Counted from the first letter of the stretch, positions 52,303 to 61,627 are shown. The stretch: DNA of 64,000 nucleotides from CAIKBL01 sp050247235 (GCA_050247235.1 JBFWUN010000016.1:1-64000), one strand, 5' to 3'. Notes: generated by a model not told the origin, from the letters alone. Translations and numbers: made by a program.

Positions 52303-52995
52303 ATGTCCGGGGCGACCGATTCCCGCGCGCCGGTGATCGCGATCGACGGTCCGAGCGGCACCGGCAAAGGCACGCTGTGCCAGCGCCTGGCAGACCTCCT
52401 CGGCTGGCATTTTCTCGACAGCGGTGTGCTGTACCGGCTGGTGGGTTATTTCGCACGCCTGCGCGGGGTCGCGCTGGATGATGGTGCGGCGCTGGGCGCA
52501 CTGGCCGCCACGCTGCCGGTGGAGTTCCGCTCGACGCCGACCGGTCCGGAAATCTACCTCGCAGGCGAACGCGTGACCGACAAGGTCCGGGACGAAGCCG
52601 TCGGGGCGGCCGCGTCACAGGTGGCCGCGTGGCCGGCGGTGCGTGCGGCGCTGCTCGATCGGCAGCGGGGCATGCGGCGCCTCCCGGGACTGGTCGCAGA
52701 CGGGCGCGACATGGGCACCGTGGTCTTTCCCGACGCGGCGCTCAAGGTCTTCCTGACCGCGAGTCCGGAGACGCGCGCGATGAGGCGATATAACCAGTTG
52801 AAGGGCAAGGGAATTGATGTTAGTCTCGCGCCGCTCTTGGAGGACATCCGCGCGCGCGACGAACGCGATGCCCAGCGCGCGGTGGCGCCGCTGAAGCCCG
52901 CACCCGACGCCGTCATCCTCGACACGACCCTGCTCGGAATTTCCGAGGTCGAAGACCGCGTGATGCACATGATCAGTGCCCGCGGACTTCGCTGA
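52303..52995 (+). CDS. cmk: cytidylate kinase
   Basis: Cmk phosphorylates CMP and dCMP using ATP. The protein has 230 residues with the P-loop IAIDGPSGTGKGTLCQRLA at about 12-30, FLDSGVLYRLVGYFA and DGRDMGTVVFPDAALKVFLTA. The ATG at 52303 lies 9 nt after aroA. aroA-cmk-rpsA-ihfB is a conserved gammaproteobacterial order. Confidence 0.96.
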   Translation: MSGATDSRAPVIAIDGPSGTGKGTLCQRLADLLGWHFLDSGVLYRLVGYFARLRGVALDDGAALGALAATLPVEFRSTPTGPEIYLAGERVTDKVRDEAVGAAASQVAAWPAVRAALLDRQRGMRRLPGLVADGRDMGTVVFPDAALKVFLTASPETRAMRRYNQLKGKGIDVSLAPLLEDIRARDERDAQRAVAPLKPAPDAVILDTTLLGISEVEDRVMHMISARGLR

Positions 52996-53028
52996 ATGCG
53001 CGGAATGTCCATTTGTTCAACCCAGCAA

Positions 53029-53077
53029 CCCTGATCGCAGGGCAACGTGGCCGTGCCCAGCACCGGGCTCCCGGTGC
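53029..53077 (+). promoter_or_regulatory. hairpin-rich rpsA leader (possible S1 autoregulatory region)
   Basis: Two inverted repeats lie in the 118-nt leader. CCCTG/CAGGG (53029-53042) has a 4-nt loop. GCACCGGG/CCCGGTGC (53060-53077) is an 8-nt perfect repeat with a 2-nt centre. The rpsA start is GTG and lacks a strong Shine-Dalgarno sequence. In E. coli, S1 autoregulation uses a structured rpsA initiation region without a canonical Shine-Dalgarno sequence; the arrangement here is similar by inference. Confidence 0.45.
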
Positions 53078-53113
53078 CGGCCCCCGCGTCCCGATCAGAG
53101 CGAGAAAGTTATC

Positions 53114-54802
53114 GTGAGTACGTCAGTAGAGTCCCCCGTCGAGAGTTTCGCCGAACTGTTCGCAAACAGCCTCGTCGAGTCGAAGATGAAGCCCGGCACG
53201 ATCGTCCAGGGGACGGTCGTCGAGATCCGCGGCGATTTCGTGATCGTCAATGCCGGTCTCAAGTCCGAAGGCGTGATTCCCATCGAGCAGTTCCGCAGTC
53301 CCAAGGGTGAGTACGAGGTGGCGGTCGGTGACGTCATCGACGTGGCGCTCGATGCCGTCGAGGACGGTTTTGGCGAAACGCGCCTGTCACGCGAGAAGGC
53401 CAAGCGTGCAAAGGCCTGGGACGAACTGGAGAAGGCCTGCGAAGCCCAGGCGACCGTGACCGGCGTGATCAGTGACAAGGTCAAGGGCGGCTTCACCGTC
53501 GACATCAATTCCATCCGCGCATTCCTGCCCGGTTCCCTCGTCGACGTCCGCCCGGTGCGCGATACGAGCTACCTGGAAGGCAAGCCGCTCGAGTTCAAGG
53601 TCGTCAAGGTCGACCGCAAACGCAACAACGTCGTGGTGTCGCGACGCGCGGTGGTCGAGAGCGAAAATTCCGCGGAGCGCGAGGCGCTGTACGAAAGCCT
53701 CAAGGAAGGCGCCATCATCAAGGGCCTGGTCAAGAATCTCACCGACTACGGCGCGTTCATCGACCTGGGCGGCATCGACGGCCTGCTGCACATCACGGAC
53801 ATGGCGTGGAAGCGCGTCAAGCATCCGTCTGAAGTGGTCAACATCGGCGAGGAAATTACCGTCAAGGTGCTGAAGTTCGATCGCGAGCGCACGCGCGTGT
53901 CGCTCGGCCTCAAGCAGCTCGGCGAGGATCCGTGGGTCGATATCTCCCGCCGCTATCCCGAACATACCCGCCTGTTCGGTACGGTTACCAACATCGCCGA
54001 CTACGGCTGCTTCGTGGAGATCGAGGAAGGCGTCGAGGGTCTCGTGCACGTTTCCGAGATGGACTGGACGAACAAGAACGTGCACCCGTCCAAGGTGGTG
54101 CATCTCGGCCAGGAAGTGGAGGTGATGGTCCTCGACATCGACGAGGAGCGCCGCCGCATCTCGCTCGGCATGAAGCAGTGCCGGTCCAACCCGTGGGAGG
54201 AGTTCGCTGCCACCCACAACAAGAGCGATCGCGTCACTGGTGTCATCAAATCCATCACCGACTTCGGCATCTTCATCGGGCTCGAAGGCGGCATCGACGG
54301 TCTCGTACACCTGTCCGACCTGTCCTGGGACATCCCTGGCGAGGAAGCGGTGCGCAATTTCAAGAAGGGCGACGAAATTGAGACCGTCGTGCTTGCGGTG
54401 GACGCGGAGCGTGAACGTATCTCGCTCGGCGTGAAGCAACTGGCCCAGGACCCGTTCTCGTCGTACCTCGCGGACAGCGGCAAGGGCAGCGTGGTCACCG
54501 GAACGATCACGGCGGTTGATGCGAAGTCGGCGACGGTGAACCTCGGCGATGGCATCGAGGGCGTAATCCGGGCGAGCGAGATTTCGCGCGACCAGGTCGA
54601 TGACGCCCGCAAGGTGCTCAAGGAAGGCGAAGCGATAGAGGCGATGATTATCGGAGTCGATCGCAAGCGCCGGGTGATCAACCTCTCCATCAAGGCGAAG
54701 GAAAGCGAGGACGAGGCGACTGCCCTGCAGGAGTACAGCGCGGACAACGAGCCAGGCACCGCCAAGCTCGGCGATCTCCTGAAGGAGCACTTCGAGCGCT
54801 GA
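53114..54802 (+). CDS. rpsA: 30S ribosomal protein S1
   Basis: S1 binds mRNA on the 30S subunit and is essential for initiation on structured mRNAs. The protein has 562 residues with six S1/OB repeats. The first two bind the ribosome; later repeats are recognised by LVKNLTDYGAFIDLGGIDGL, TNIADYGCFVEIEEGVEGLV, KSITDFGIFIGLEGGIDGLV and the shorter last repeat. The start GTG at 53114 gives the family N-terminus VESFAELFANSL after a short extension. A longer in-frame ATG at 52976 lies inside cmk and is rejected. Confidence 0.95.
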   Translation: MSTSVESPVESFAELFANSLVESKMKPGTIVQGTVVEIRGDFVIVNAGLKSEGVIPIEQFRSPKGEYEVAVGDVIDVALDAVEDGFGETRLSREKAKRAKAWDELEKACEAQATVTGVISDKVKGGFTVDINSIRAFLPGSLVDVRPVRDTSYLEGKPLEFKVVKVDRKRNNVVVSRRAVVESENSAEREALYESLKEGAIIKGLVKNLTDYGAFIDLGGIDGLLHITDMAWKRVKHPSEVVNIGEEITVKVLKFDRERTRVSLGLKQLGEDPWVDISRRYPEHTRLFGTVTNIADYGCFVEIEEGVEGLVHVSEMDWTNKNVHPSKVVHLGQEVEVMVLDIDEERRRISLGMKQCRSNPWEEFAATHNKSDRVTGVIKSITDFGIFIGLEGGIDGLVHLSDLSWDIPGEEAVRNFKKGDEIETVVLAVDAERERISLGVKQLAQDPFSSYLADSGKGSVVTGTITAVDAKSATVNLGDGIEGVIRASEISRDQVDDARKVLKEGEAIEAMIIGVDRKRRVINLSIKAKESEDEATALQEYSADNEPGTAKLGDLLKEHFER

Positions 54803-54814
54803 GTCCGCGGATCG

Positions 54815-54841
54815 GGAACCGCGCGCCAGGCGCGCGGTTCC
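54815..54841 (+). terminator. strong hairpin between rpsA and ihfB without U-tract
   Basis: A 13-nt arm GGAACCGCGCGCC and its exact reverse complement flank a single base (54828). It begins 12 nt after the rpsA stop. No run of T follows, so simple intrinsic termination is uncertain. It may protect the rpsA 3' end, cause partial termination or be a bidirectional stall site. Confidence 0.4.
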
Positions 54842-54884
54842 TCGTGGGACACGACACCAGGGTGGGATGGGAGCGACAACAAGA

Positions 54885-55232
54885 ATGACAAAGTCAGAAC
54901 TGATCGAGATTCTTGTCAGGAAGCAGACTCAGCTTGGCTATCGTGACGTCGAACTCGCCGTCAAGACGATGCTCGAACAGATGGGGCAGACGCTCGCCTC
55001 CGGTCAGCGCATCGAGATCCGCGGCTTCGGCAGCTTTTCGCTCCATTACCGGCCGCCTCGTCTCGGGCGCAACCCGAAGTCGGGCGATCCGGTCTCCCTG
55101 CCCGCGAAGTACGTACCGCACTTCAAGCCAGGCAAAGAATTGCGTGAAAGGGTCAACGCCCTCGACGATGCGACGATTGAAAAGGGCCGCGCCGCCACCG
55201 CGTACGATGACGACGAGGATGATGACGAATGA
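54885..55232 (+). CDS. ihfB: integration host factor subunit beta, with acidic C-terminal tail
   Basis: IHF-beta pairs with IHF-alpha to bend DNA sharply. The protein has 115 residues from the ATG at 54885 (MTKSELIEILVRKQ). The DNA-binding arm GRNPKSGDPVSLPAKYVPHF contains the intercalating proline, and IEIRGFGSFSLHYR is conserved. The usual length is about 94, so the last ~20 residues (ending in a run of Asp/Glu) are an extra acidic tail. An ATG at 54867 preceded by AGGG-like sequence would add six residues; homology favours 54885. Confidence 0.95.
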   Translation: MTKSELIEILVRKQTQLGYRDVELAVKTMLEQMGQTLASGQRIEIRGFGSFSLHYRPPRLGRNPKSGDPVSLPAKYVPHFKPGKELRERVNALDDATIEKGRAATAYDDDEDDDE

Positions 55233-55316
55233 GTCTTCCCGGCGCGCCCGCCCGGCGCGCCCGGCGTTGCCTGCCTGCCAGGTAGCGCCCCCTCCGCCGA
55301 ACTGCCGGCGCTGAAC

Positions 55317-55619
55317 ATGCGCACCCTCCTCGTGATTGTCGCGCTGGTACTGGGACTCGCGTTTCACAGCCGCAATCACCAGCCCGTGACTCTCGATTTC
55401 TACGCGCGAACGTTCGACGTGCCGCTTTCGTGGGCGGTCGTCGCGGCGCTCGCCGCTGGCGCCGCGTTGGGCGCGCTCGTCATGGTGCCTTCGCTGGTCG
55501 CCCTGCGCCGCGCGCTGCGCCGGGAGCGGCGGCGGGCCGATCTCCTCCAGGCAGCACCCCCCGCCGCACCCACGAACGCTGTCGAGGGACTTCCGGCGAG
55601 TTCCGCGCATGGGCACTGA
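55317..55619 (+). CDS. lapA: lipopolysaccharide assembly protein A (LapA domain)
   Basis: A 100-residue inner-membrane protein with two transmembrane helices (about 3-17 and 38-62) around the conserved segment NHQPVTLDFYARTFDVPLSW, then a basic helix (RRALRRERRRADLL). LapA acts with LapB in LPS-level control through LpxC turnover. It overlaps lapB by 11 nt. The 84-nt gap after ihfB holds a GC-rich 13-nt direct repeat (CCCGGCGCGCCCG twice) but no terminator. Confidence 0.9.
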   Translation: MRTLLVIVALVLGLAFHSRNHQPVTLDFYARTFDVPLSWAVVAALAAGAALGALVMVPSLVALRRALRRERRRADLLQAAPPAAPTNAVEGLPASSAHGH

Positions 55620-56799
55620 TGTCTTCTTCTTCGTGACCGCGTTCCTGCTGCCGGTTGCCGCCTGGTCCGGCTGGTACTACGGCCGCCGTGAACCCGTCTC
55701 GACCGCCAACGCGCTGCGCGATCACAAGCTGCAGATCGCCACGGACTATTTCAAGGGATTGAACTACCTGCTGCACGATCGGCCCGACAAGGCGATCGAG
55801 ATTTTCGTGAAGGTGCTGGAGGTTGAAACCGACACCATCGAGACCCACCTCGCGCTCGGCAACCTGTTCCGCCGCCGGGGCGAGGTGGACCGCGCGATCC
55901 GCATTCACCAGAATCTCGTCGCGCGCACCACCTTGGACGTGAACCAGCGGGGCCAGGCGCTGCTCGAACTCGGACTCGATTACATGCGATCGGGGCTGTT
56001 CGACCGCGCCGAGAGCCTGCTGCTCGAACTGCTCGACCTCGGCATGTACCAGGCGCCGGCGCTGCGACACCTGGTGGACATCTATCAGCAGGAGCGCGAC
56101 TGGGACAAGGCACTTGCGTTCTGCACCCGACTGGAAGCCGTCAACGGTGAGAATCTCAGCGTAGAGCGAGCGCATTTCCTGTGCGAACTTGCGCAGGAGC
56201 GGCTGGACCGGGGATTTCGGGCCGAGGCGCTCGAACTCCTGGAGCGCGCGCTGAGCGCGGACCGCCGGTGTGCGCGGGCTAGCCTCATGATGGCGGCCGT
56301 CGCCATCGGCAACCGGGAGTACGAACGGGCCGTCCAGATACTGAAGCGAGTCGAGCATCAGGACATCGACATGGTCAACGAGGCGATCGCACCCCTGACG
56401 AGGTGTTACCGCGAACTGGACAGGATGCACGATCTTCACGACTACCTTGACCGGCTCGCCGCGCTGCGCACCAGCACATCGCCGATGCTCGCCGTTGCGC
56501 GGCTCGTCGAAGAACAGCAGGGAATCGATGCCGCGAAGCATTACGTGGTGCAGGAACTCAAGATCCGTCCCACGCTGCGTGGCATCGAGCGCCTCATAGA
56601 TTATTCCCTGCAGGGCGTGCAAGGCGAACCTCGTGAAGACCTGCTGATCCTCAAGGAGACGGCCGTGCGCCTCATTGCCACCAAGGCAACCTACAAGTGC
56701 GCGCAGTGCGGGTTTTCGGGCCGATCGCTTCACTGGCAATGCCCAAGCTGCAAGTCCTGGAACAAGATCAAACCCATCCACGGGATCGAAGGCGAGTGA
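55609..56799 (+). CDS. lapB: lipopolysaccharide assembly protein B
   Basis: LapB (YciM) is a bitopic protein that links LPS synthesis to FtsH-mediated LpxC degradation. The protein has 396 residues: an N-terminal membrane helix (about 4-20), then GLNYLLHDRPDKAIEIFVKVL and further TPR units (to about 330), and a C-terminal rubredoxin-like zinc knuckle with C364, C367, C378 and C381. The length and plan match E. coli LapB. Its TGA overlaps the pyrF GTG. Confidence 0.95.
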   Translation: MGTDVFFFVTAFLLPVAAWSGWYYGRREPVSTANALRDHKLQIATDYFKGLNYLLHDRPDKAIEIFVKVLEVETDTIETHLALGNLFRRRGEVDRAIRIHQNLVARTTLDVNQRGQALLELGLDYMRSGLFDRAESLLLELLDLGMYQAPALRHLVDIYQQERDWDKALAFCTRLEAVNGENLSVERAHFLCELAQERLDRGFRAEALELLERALSADRRCARASLMMAAVAIGNREYERAVQILKRVEHQDIDMVNEAIAPLTRCYRELDRMHDLHDYLDRLAALRTSTSPMLAVARLVEEQQGIDAAKHYVVQELKIRPTLRGIERLIDYSLQGVQGEPREDLLILKETAVRLIATKATYKCAQCGFSGRSLHWQCPSCKSWNKIKPIHGIEGE

Positions 56800-57503
56800 C
56801 CCCGGTTCAGAAAATCATCGTGGCGCTCGATCATCCCACCGGGCACGAGGCGCTCGCGCTCGTGGCGGCGCTGGGGACGACCGAGTGCGCCCTCAAGATC
56901 GGCAAGGAGCTCTTCACGCGAGAAGGTCCGCCGATCGTACGTACCCTGGTGGGGCAGGGACGTCCGGTGTTCCTGGACCTCAAGTATCACGACATTCCCA
57001 ACACCGTTGCGGCGGCATGCCAGGCGGCCGCCGATCTCGGCGTCTGGATGATCAACGTGCACACCAGCGGCGGACCCGAAATGCTGCGCGCTGCGCGTGA
57101 GAGCCTTGCGGGTCGGACGCGGCGCCCGCTGCTGATTGGTGTCACCGTGCTGACCAGTCTCGACGCGAACGCCCTGTCGGCGATCGGCGTGACGGCCACA
57201 CCCGCGGCTCAGGTGCTGCGGCTCACGCGTCTTGCGCGCGAGTGCGGCCTCGATGGCGTGGTGTGTTCTCCGCAGGAAATCGCCGCCGTCAAGCGTGAGT
57301 GCGGCGCGTCGTTCCTGACCGTCACGCCGGGAATCCGACCCGCCAATGCGAGTCACGACGACCAGCAGCGGGTTGCCACGCCCGCGGCAGCCGTGCGTGC
57401 CGGCGGGGACTACCTCGTGATCGGAAGGCCCATCACGCGTGCGTCCGATCCGGCGCTGGCCGTGCGCGACATCACCGGGGAGATTGCCGCGGCCGCGACG
57501 TGA
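56796..57503 (+). CDS. pyrF: orotidine 5'-phosphate decarboxylase
   Basis: PyrF decarboxylates OMP to UMP. The protein has 235 residues from a GTG (GTGA overlap with lapB). The catalytic Asp-Lys-Asp set lies in FLDLKYHDIPNTV (D61, K63, D66). TVTPGIRP and GGDYLVIGRPIT bind the phosphate. The frame is open upstream to 56697 within lapB; that part is a shadow. lapA-lapB-pyrF is a conserved order. Confidence 0.95.
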   Translation: MTPVQKIIVALDHPTGHEALALVAALGTTECALKIGKELFTREGPPIVRTLVGQGRPVFLDLKYHDIPNTVAAACQAAADLGVWMINVHTSGGPEMLRAARESLAGRTRRPLLIGVTVLTSLDANALSAIGVTATPAAQVLRLTRLARECGLDGVVCSPQEIAAVKRECGASFLTVTPGIRPANASHDDQQRVATPAAAVRAGGDYLVIGRPITRASDPALAVRDITGEIAAAAT

Positions 57504-57509
57504 GCGCAC

Positions 57510-60500
57510 GTGTCCGCCGTTCGACCTCCCATGGATGACACCGTCCGATTGAGTCCGCTCGCACCGGTACCGCCCGGTCGCGGCGAATCGCTTCGCTACT
57601 GGACACAACTTTTCGGCGCGGGCCGCTCACTCGCGATCGCGGAGGTGGCGCGGCGGCACGCCGGCCTGACGGTGCTCGTCTGCGCCGATTCGGCGGCCGC
57701 GGTCCAGTACGATACCGAACTCCCGTTCTTCGCGCCCGATGTGCCGGTGCTGCATCTGCCGGACTGGGAAACGCTGCCGTACGACCGTTTCAGCCCGTTC
57801 CAGGACATCATTTCCGATCGCATCGCCACCCTGACCCGACTCGGGATGCGTCCGCACGGCTGCCTCGTGATCTCCGCGGCAACCTTGCTCCACCGCCTGC
57901 CGCCGCGTGCGTGGCTGCAGGGACAGAGTTTCCTGCTGCGGAAGGGCGATACGCTGGACCGCGAGGCTTTCCGCACCCGCCTGCACGAAGCCGGGTATCG
58001 CCACACCCCGCAGGTCATGGACCATGGCGACTTCGCTGTGCGCGGATCGATCATCGACGTGTTCCCGATGGGCGCGGCCCAGCCATTCCGGATTGATCTA
58101 TTCGACGATGAAATCGAATCGTTGCGCCTGTTCGACGTCGAGAGCCAGCGTTCGTCCACCCAGGTGGACCGGATCGAGCTGCTGCCGGCGCGCGAAATCC
58201 CGCTGACCGAGGACGCGATCGCGTGCTTCAAGCGCAACTGGCGTCTGAGCTTCGAGGGGCGACCTTCCGCGAGCCCGCTGTTCGAGGACGTCAGCCGTGG
58301 CCTCGCGCCGGGCGGCATCGAGTACTACCTGCCGCTGTTCTTCGACGAGGTCTCCACGCTGTTCGACTACCTCCCGCAGGATACGCTGTTCCTGCTGGAC
58401 GGCACGGTGTCCACTGGCGCGGAGACGTTCCTGGGGACCGTGCGCGAGCGCTACGAACAGCTCCGCCACGACATCGAGCGCCCGCTGCTGCCACCGGCCC
58501 GACTGTTCCAGAACTGGCCGGAAGCGCAGGAACGCATCGCCGCGTATCCGCGCATCGCACTGGGGGGTGAGGAATGGAACGACCGCGCGAGCGGGGTCCG
58601 CTTCGGGACCCGCCCGGCGGTGCGGTTGCCGATCGACGTGCGCGCGAAGGAACCGCTGGGTGCGGTCAGCCAGTACCTGGCGCGTTACCCGGGGCGGGTT
58701 CTGATCGTCGCGGAATCGAACGGGCGGCGCGAAACGATCGCCGAACTCTTCCAGCGGCACGGACAGCCGCTCAAGGCGGTCGCATCCTGGGCGGAGTTCG
58801 TCACCGGCGACTGCCGCGCGGGACTCGCGGTGGCGGGGCTCGCCGAAGGTGCCGAGATCGAGGATCCACCGCTCGCGATCATCACCGAAACGCAGCTTTT
58901 CGGTGAGCGCGCCGCGCAACGCCGACGCCGGCGACGCACCAACGTCGACCAGGAAGCGATCGTGCGCAACCTGGCGGAGCTGCGCGTCGGCGCACCGGTC
59001 GTGCACGAGCAGCACGGCATCGGCCGCTACCTCGGACTGGAAGTACTGACCGCGGGAGACACCGCCAACGAATACATCAAGCTCGAGTACGCGGAGGGTG
59101 ACAAGCTCTATATTCCTGTCGCGTCACTTGGCCTCATCAGTCGCTACACGGGGATCGATCCCGACCATGCCCCGTTGCACAAGCTCGGCAGCGGCCAATG
59201 GGACCGGGCCCGGCGCCGCGCCGCCGAACGCATCCACGATGTTGCGGCCGAACTCCTCGAGATCCACGCGCGCCGGGCCGCACGCAAAGGCCACGCATAC
59301 CGGCTCGACCGCGACCAGTATCTCGCGTTCGCCCAGGGCTTCCCGTTCGAAGAAACGGCGGACCAGGCCGCGGCGATCGAGGCCGTGCTCGAGGACATGA
59401 GCAGGCCGCAGCCGATGGACAGGCTGATCTGCGGTGACGTCGGTTTCGGCAAGACCGAGGTCGCGATGCGGGCGGCATTCGTCGCCGTCAGCGACGGCCG
59501 GCAGGTCGCGGTGCTCGTTCCCACCACGTTGCTGGCACAGCAGCATTACCAGACGTTCCGGGACCGCTTCGCCGACTGGCCGGTACGCATCGAACAGCTG
59601 TCTCGGTTCAGCGATGCGCAGAGTTCGCGCGGCGTCCGGGCCGGGCTGGCCGAAGGAACGGTCGACATCGTCGTCGGCACGCACAAGCTGCTGTCCAAGG
59701 ACATCAGGTACAGGAATCTCGGACTGCTCATCATCGACGAAGAGCACCGCTTCGGCGTGCGGCAGAAAGAGCAGCTCAAGGCGCTGCGTACCGAGGTCGA
59801 CATCCTGACTCTGACCGCGACCCCAATCCCGCGCACGCTCAACATGGCACTGTCCGGCACGCGCGAACTCTCGGTCATCGCCACCGCGCCGTCCAAGCGG
59901 CTCGCGATCAAGACCTTCATCTACGAATGGTCGCAAGAGCTGGTGCGTGAGGCCGTGATGCGCGAGATCGCGCGTGGCGGCCAGGTGTACTTCGTGCACA
60001 ACGAGGTCGAGACGATCGAGAAACTCGCCAACGAGATCGCCGCGCTGGTTCCCGAAGCACGCGTACAGTTCGCACACGGTCAGCTTCGCGAACGCGATCT
60101 GGAGCAGGTGATGCTCGATTTCTACCACCGCCGCTGCAACGTGCTGGTGTGTACGACGATCATCGAGACCGGGATCGACGTACCGAGTGCCAACACGATG
60201 ATCATCAACCGGGCCGACAAGTTCGGGCTCGCGCAGCTCTACCAGCTGCGTGGTCGCGTGGGCCGGTCCCATCACCGGGCCTATGCGTACCTCATCGTGC
60301 CGCCGCGGAAATCGATGACCGCGGATGCGGTCAAGCGCCTGGAAGCACTGGAGTCGATGGAAGACCTTGGTGTCGGATTCACGCTCGCGACGCACGACAT
60401 GGAAATCCGTGGCGCCGGCGAGATTCTCGGCGAAGAGCAGAGCGGGCAGATCCAGGAAATCGGGTTCGGGCTCTACGCCGAACTCCTGAACCGCGCAGTC

Positions 60501-60977
60501 GCCGCGCTGAAGGCGGGGCGCGAAATCAAGCTCGACGAGCCGGAGCGCGGGACCGAGATCGAACTGCATATCCCGGCGTTGCTGCCGGAGGATTACCTGC
60601 CGGACGTGCACGCGCGACTGATTCTCTACAAGCGGATCGCCAGTGCGGCGGACGAGCAGGAACTCGAAATACTCAAGGAAGAGGTCATCGACCGCTTCGG
60701 TGAGTACCGTGAGCCCGTGCAACACCTGTTCCGCATCAGCGCGCTCAAGATCGCCGCGTCGCGGCTCGGGATCCGGCGCATCGACTTCGGTCGCCAGGGT
60801 GGGCTGGTCGAGTTCCGGCCGAACCCGGACGTCGATCCGGCCAAGGTCATCAAGCTCATCCAGAGCGGGAACCGTTACCGTCTCGAAGGCCAGGAGCGGC
60901 TGCGCGTGCGCGCGGAGATGCCTGATGCGGCGAGCCGCTGTGACGAGGTGGCGAAACTCCTGCGGAGTCTTGCATGA
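57510..60977 (+). CDS. mfd: transcription-repair coupling factor
   Basis: Mfd displaces stalled RNA polymerase and recruits UvrA. The protein has 1155 residues. The N-terminal UvrB-like region has LPDWETLPYDRFSPFQDIIS. The RNA-polymerase-interacting domain (about 490-550) has VVHEQHGIGRYLGLEVL. RecG-like motor motifs follow: Walker A GDVGFGKTEVAMRAAF (about 640), DEEH box in LLIIDEEHRFGVRQ (about 742), TATPIPRTLNMAL and GRVGRSHHRAYAYL. A C-terminal regulatory domain ends the protein. Start is GTG 57510 or ATG 57531; neither has a clear Shine-Dalgarno sequence. Confidence 0.97.
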   Translation: MSAVRPPMDDTVRLSPLAPVPPGRGESLRYWTQLFGAGRSLAIAEVARRHAGLTVLVCADSAAAVQYDTELPFFAPDVPVLHLPDWETLPYDRFSPFQDIISDRIATLTRLGMRPHGCLVISAATLLHRLPPRAWLQGQSFLLRKGDTLDREAFRTRLHEAGYRHTPQVMDHGDFAVRGSIIDVFPMGAAQPFRIDLFDDEIESLRLFDVESQRSSTQVDRIELLPAREIPLTEDAIACFKRNWRLSFEGRPSASPLFEDVSRGLAPGGIEYYLPLFFDEVSTLFDYLPQDTLFLLDGTVSTGAETFLGTVRERYEQLRHDIERPLLPPARLFQNWPEAQERIAAYPRIALGGEEWNDRASGVRFGTRPAVRLPIDVRAKEPLGAVSQYLARYPGRVLIVAESNGRRETIAELFQRHGQPLKAVASWAEFVTGDCRAGLAVAGLAEGAEIEDPPLAIITETQLFGERAAQRRRRRRTNVDQEAIVRNLAELRVGAPVVHEQHGIGRYLGLEVLTAGDTANEYIKLEYAEGDKLYIPVASLGLISRYTGIDPDHAPLHKLGSGQWDRARRRAAERIHDVAAELLEIHARRAARKGHAYRLDRDQYLAFAQGFPFEETADQAAAIEAVLEDMSRPQPMDRLICGDVGFGKTEVAMRAAFVAVSDGRQVAVLVPTTLLAQQHYQTFRDRFADWPVRIEQLSRFSDAQSSRGVRAGLAEGTVDIVVGTHKLLSKDIRYRNLGLLIIDEEHRFGVRQKEQLKALRTEVDILTLTATPIPRTLNMALSGTRELSVIATAPSKRLAIKTFIYEWSQELVREAVMREIARGGQVYFVHNEVETIEKLANEIAALVPEARVQFAHGQLRERDLEQVMLDFYHRRCNVLVCTTIIETGIDVPSANTMIINRADKFGLAQLYQLRGRVGRSHHRAYAYLIVPPRKSMTADAVKRLEALESMEDLGVGFTLATHDMEIRGAGEILGEEQSGQIQEIGFGLYAELLNRAVAALKAGREIKLDEPERGTEIELHIPALLPEDYLPDVHARLILYKRIASAADEQELEILKEEVIDRFGEYREPVQHLFRISALKIAASRLGIRRIDFGRQGGLVEFRPNPDVDPAKVIKLIQSGNRYRLEGQERLRVRAEMPDAASRCDEVAKLLRSLA

Positions 60978-61627
60978 ATATCCGACGAGTGCTGTGCGGC
61001 GGTCTCGCGATGGCAGCGGCGCTGTGGGCGTACGCTGCGCACGCGGAGAACTGGTACCAGGTGGAGGTAATCGCGTTCCGATACCTTGCGGAGAATTCCG
61101 GCGCGTGGGCTGCCGCGGAACGGCTTCCCGATGTCGCGGCGGCGACGCAGCTCGCCGACGGGACCGATCCCCCGGACCCGCTTGCCCCCGTGGCCTACCG
61201 GCGACTCGGGGCGCATGAACTCCGGTTGGCCGGCGCCTATGCCGCGCTGGGGCGCAGCGGGGATCTCGAGCGCCTGTTTCACGTGGGCTGGCACCAGCCG
61301 GCCGGTGACACCCGGGCGGTCTACCTGCCCGGAGACCCGTCCGCCCCGGCGGCAGGCGCCGAGCTGCCCGCCCCGCCGGTCTTTGCCGGCACCCTGCGGG
61401 TCGGGCTCGGCCGCGAACCGTTCACGCTGGACGCGAATTTCAGGCTGGACCTCCCCGATGCGCAGGTGGCAATCGGGGAGTCGCGGCGCATCCGGCTGGA
61501 CGAACTGCATTACCTCGATCATCCCCTGGCCGGGTTGATCGTGCAGGTGACCGCGCTGGCGGGACCGGAGTCGCCGATCGGCGAACCTATTCCGCCGCTG
61601 CCTGACGCAGACGCACTGCCCGACTGA
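60974..61627 (+). CDS. csiV: CsiV family periplasmic protein
   Basis: CsiV was described in Vibrio cholerae as a peptidoglycan-binding partner of LpoA that helps growth on D-amino acids. The protein has 217 residues with a signal peptide (cleavage after AHA, about residue 23) and the family opening WYQVEVIAFRY. Late segments include LHYLDHPLAGLIVQVTAL. It overlaps mfd by 4 nt (ATGA), the conserved mfd-csiV arrangement. The central part is divergent and proline/alanine-rich. Its 3' end overlaps the converging phosphorylase gene by 41 nt. Confidence 0.85.
   Translation: MNIRRVLCGGLAMAAALWAYAAHAENWYQVEVIAFRYLAENSGAWAAAERLPDVAAATQLADGTDPPDPLAPVAYRRLGAHELRLAGAYAALGRSGDLERLFHVGWHQPAGDTRAVYLPGDPSAPAAGAELPAPPVFAGTLRVGLGREPFTLDANFRLDLPDAQVAIGESRRIRLDELHYLDHPLAGLIVQVTALAGPESPIGEPIPPLPDADALPD

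Noticed and set aside
55236..55270. CCCGGCGCGCCCG direct repeat as a regulatory element
   Set aside because: Probably simple GC-rich sequence; no second evidence.
59124..60725. 533-aa minus-strand open frame
   Set aside because: Antisense to mfd; composition typical of shadows.
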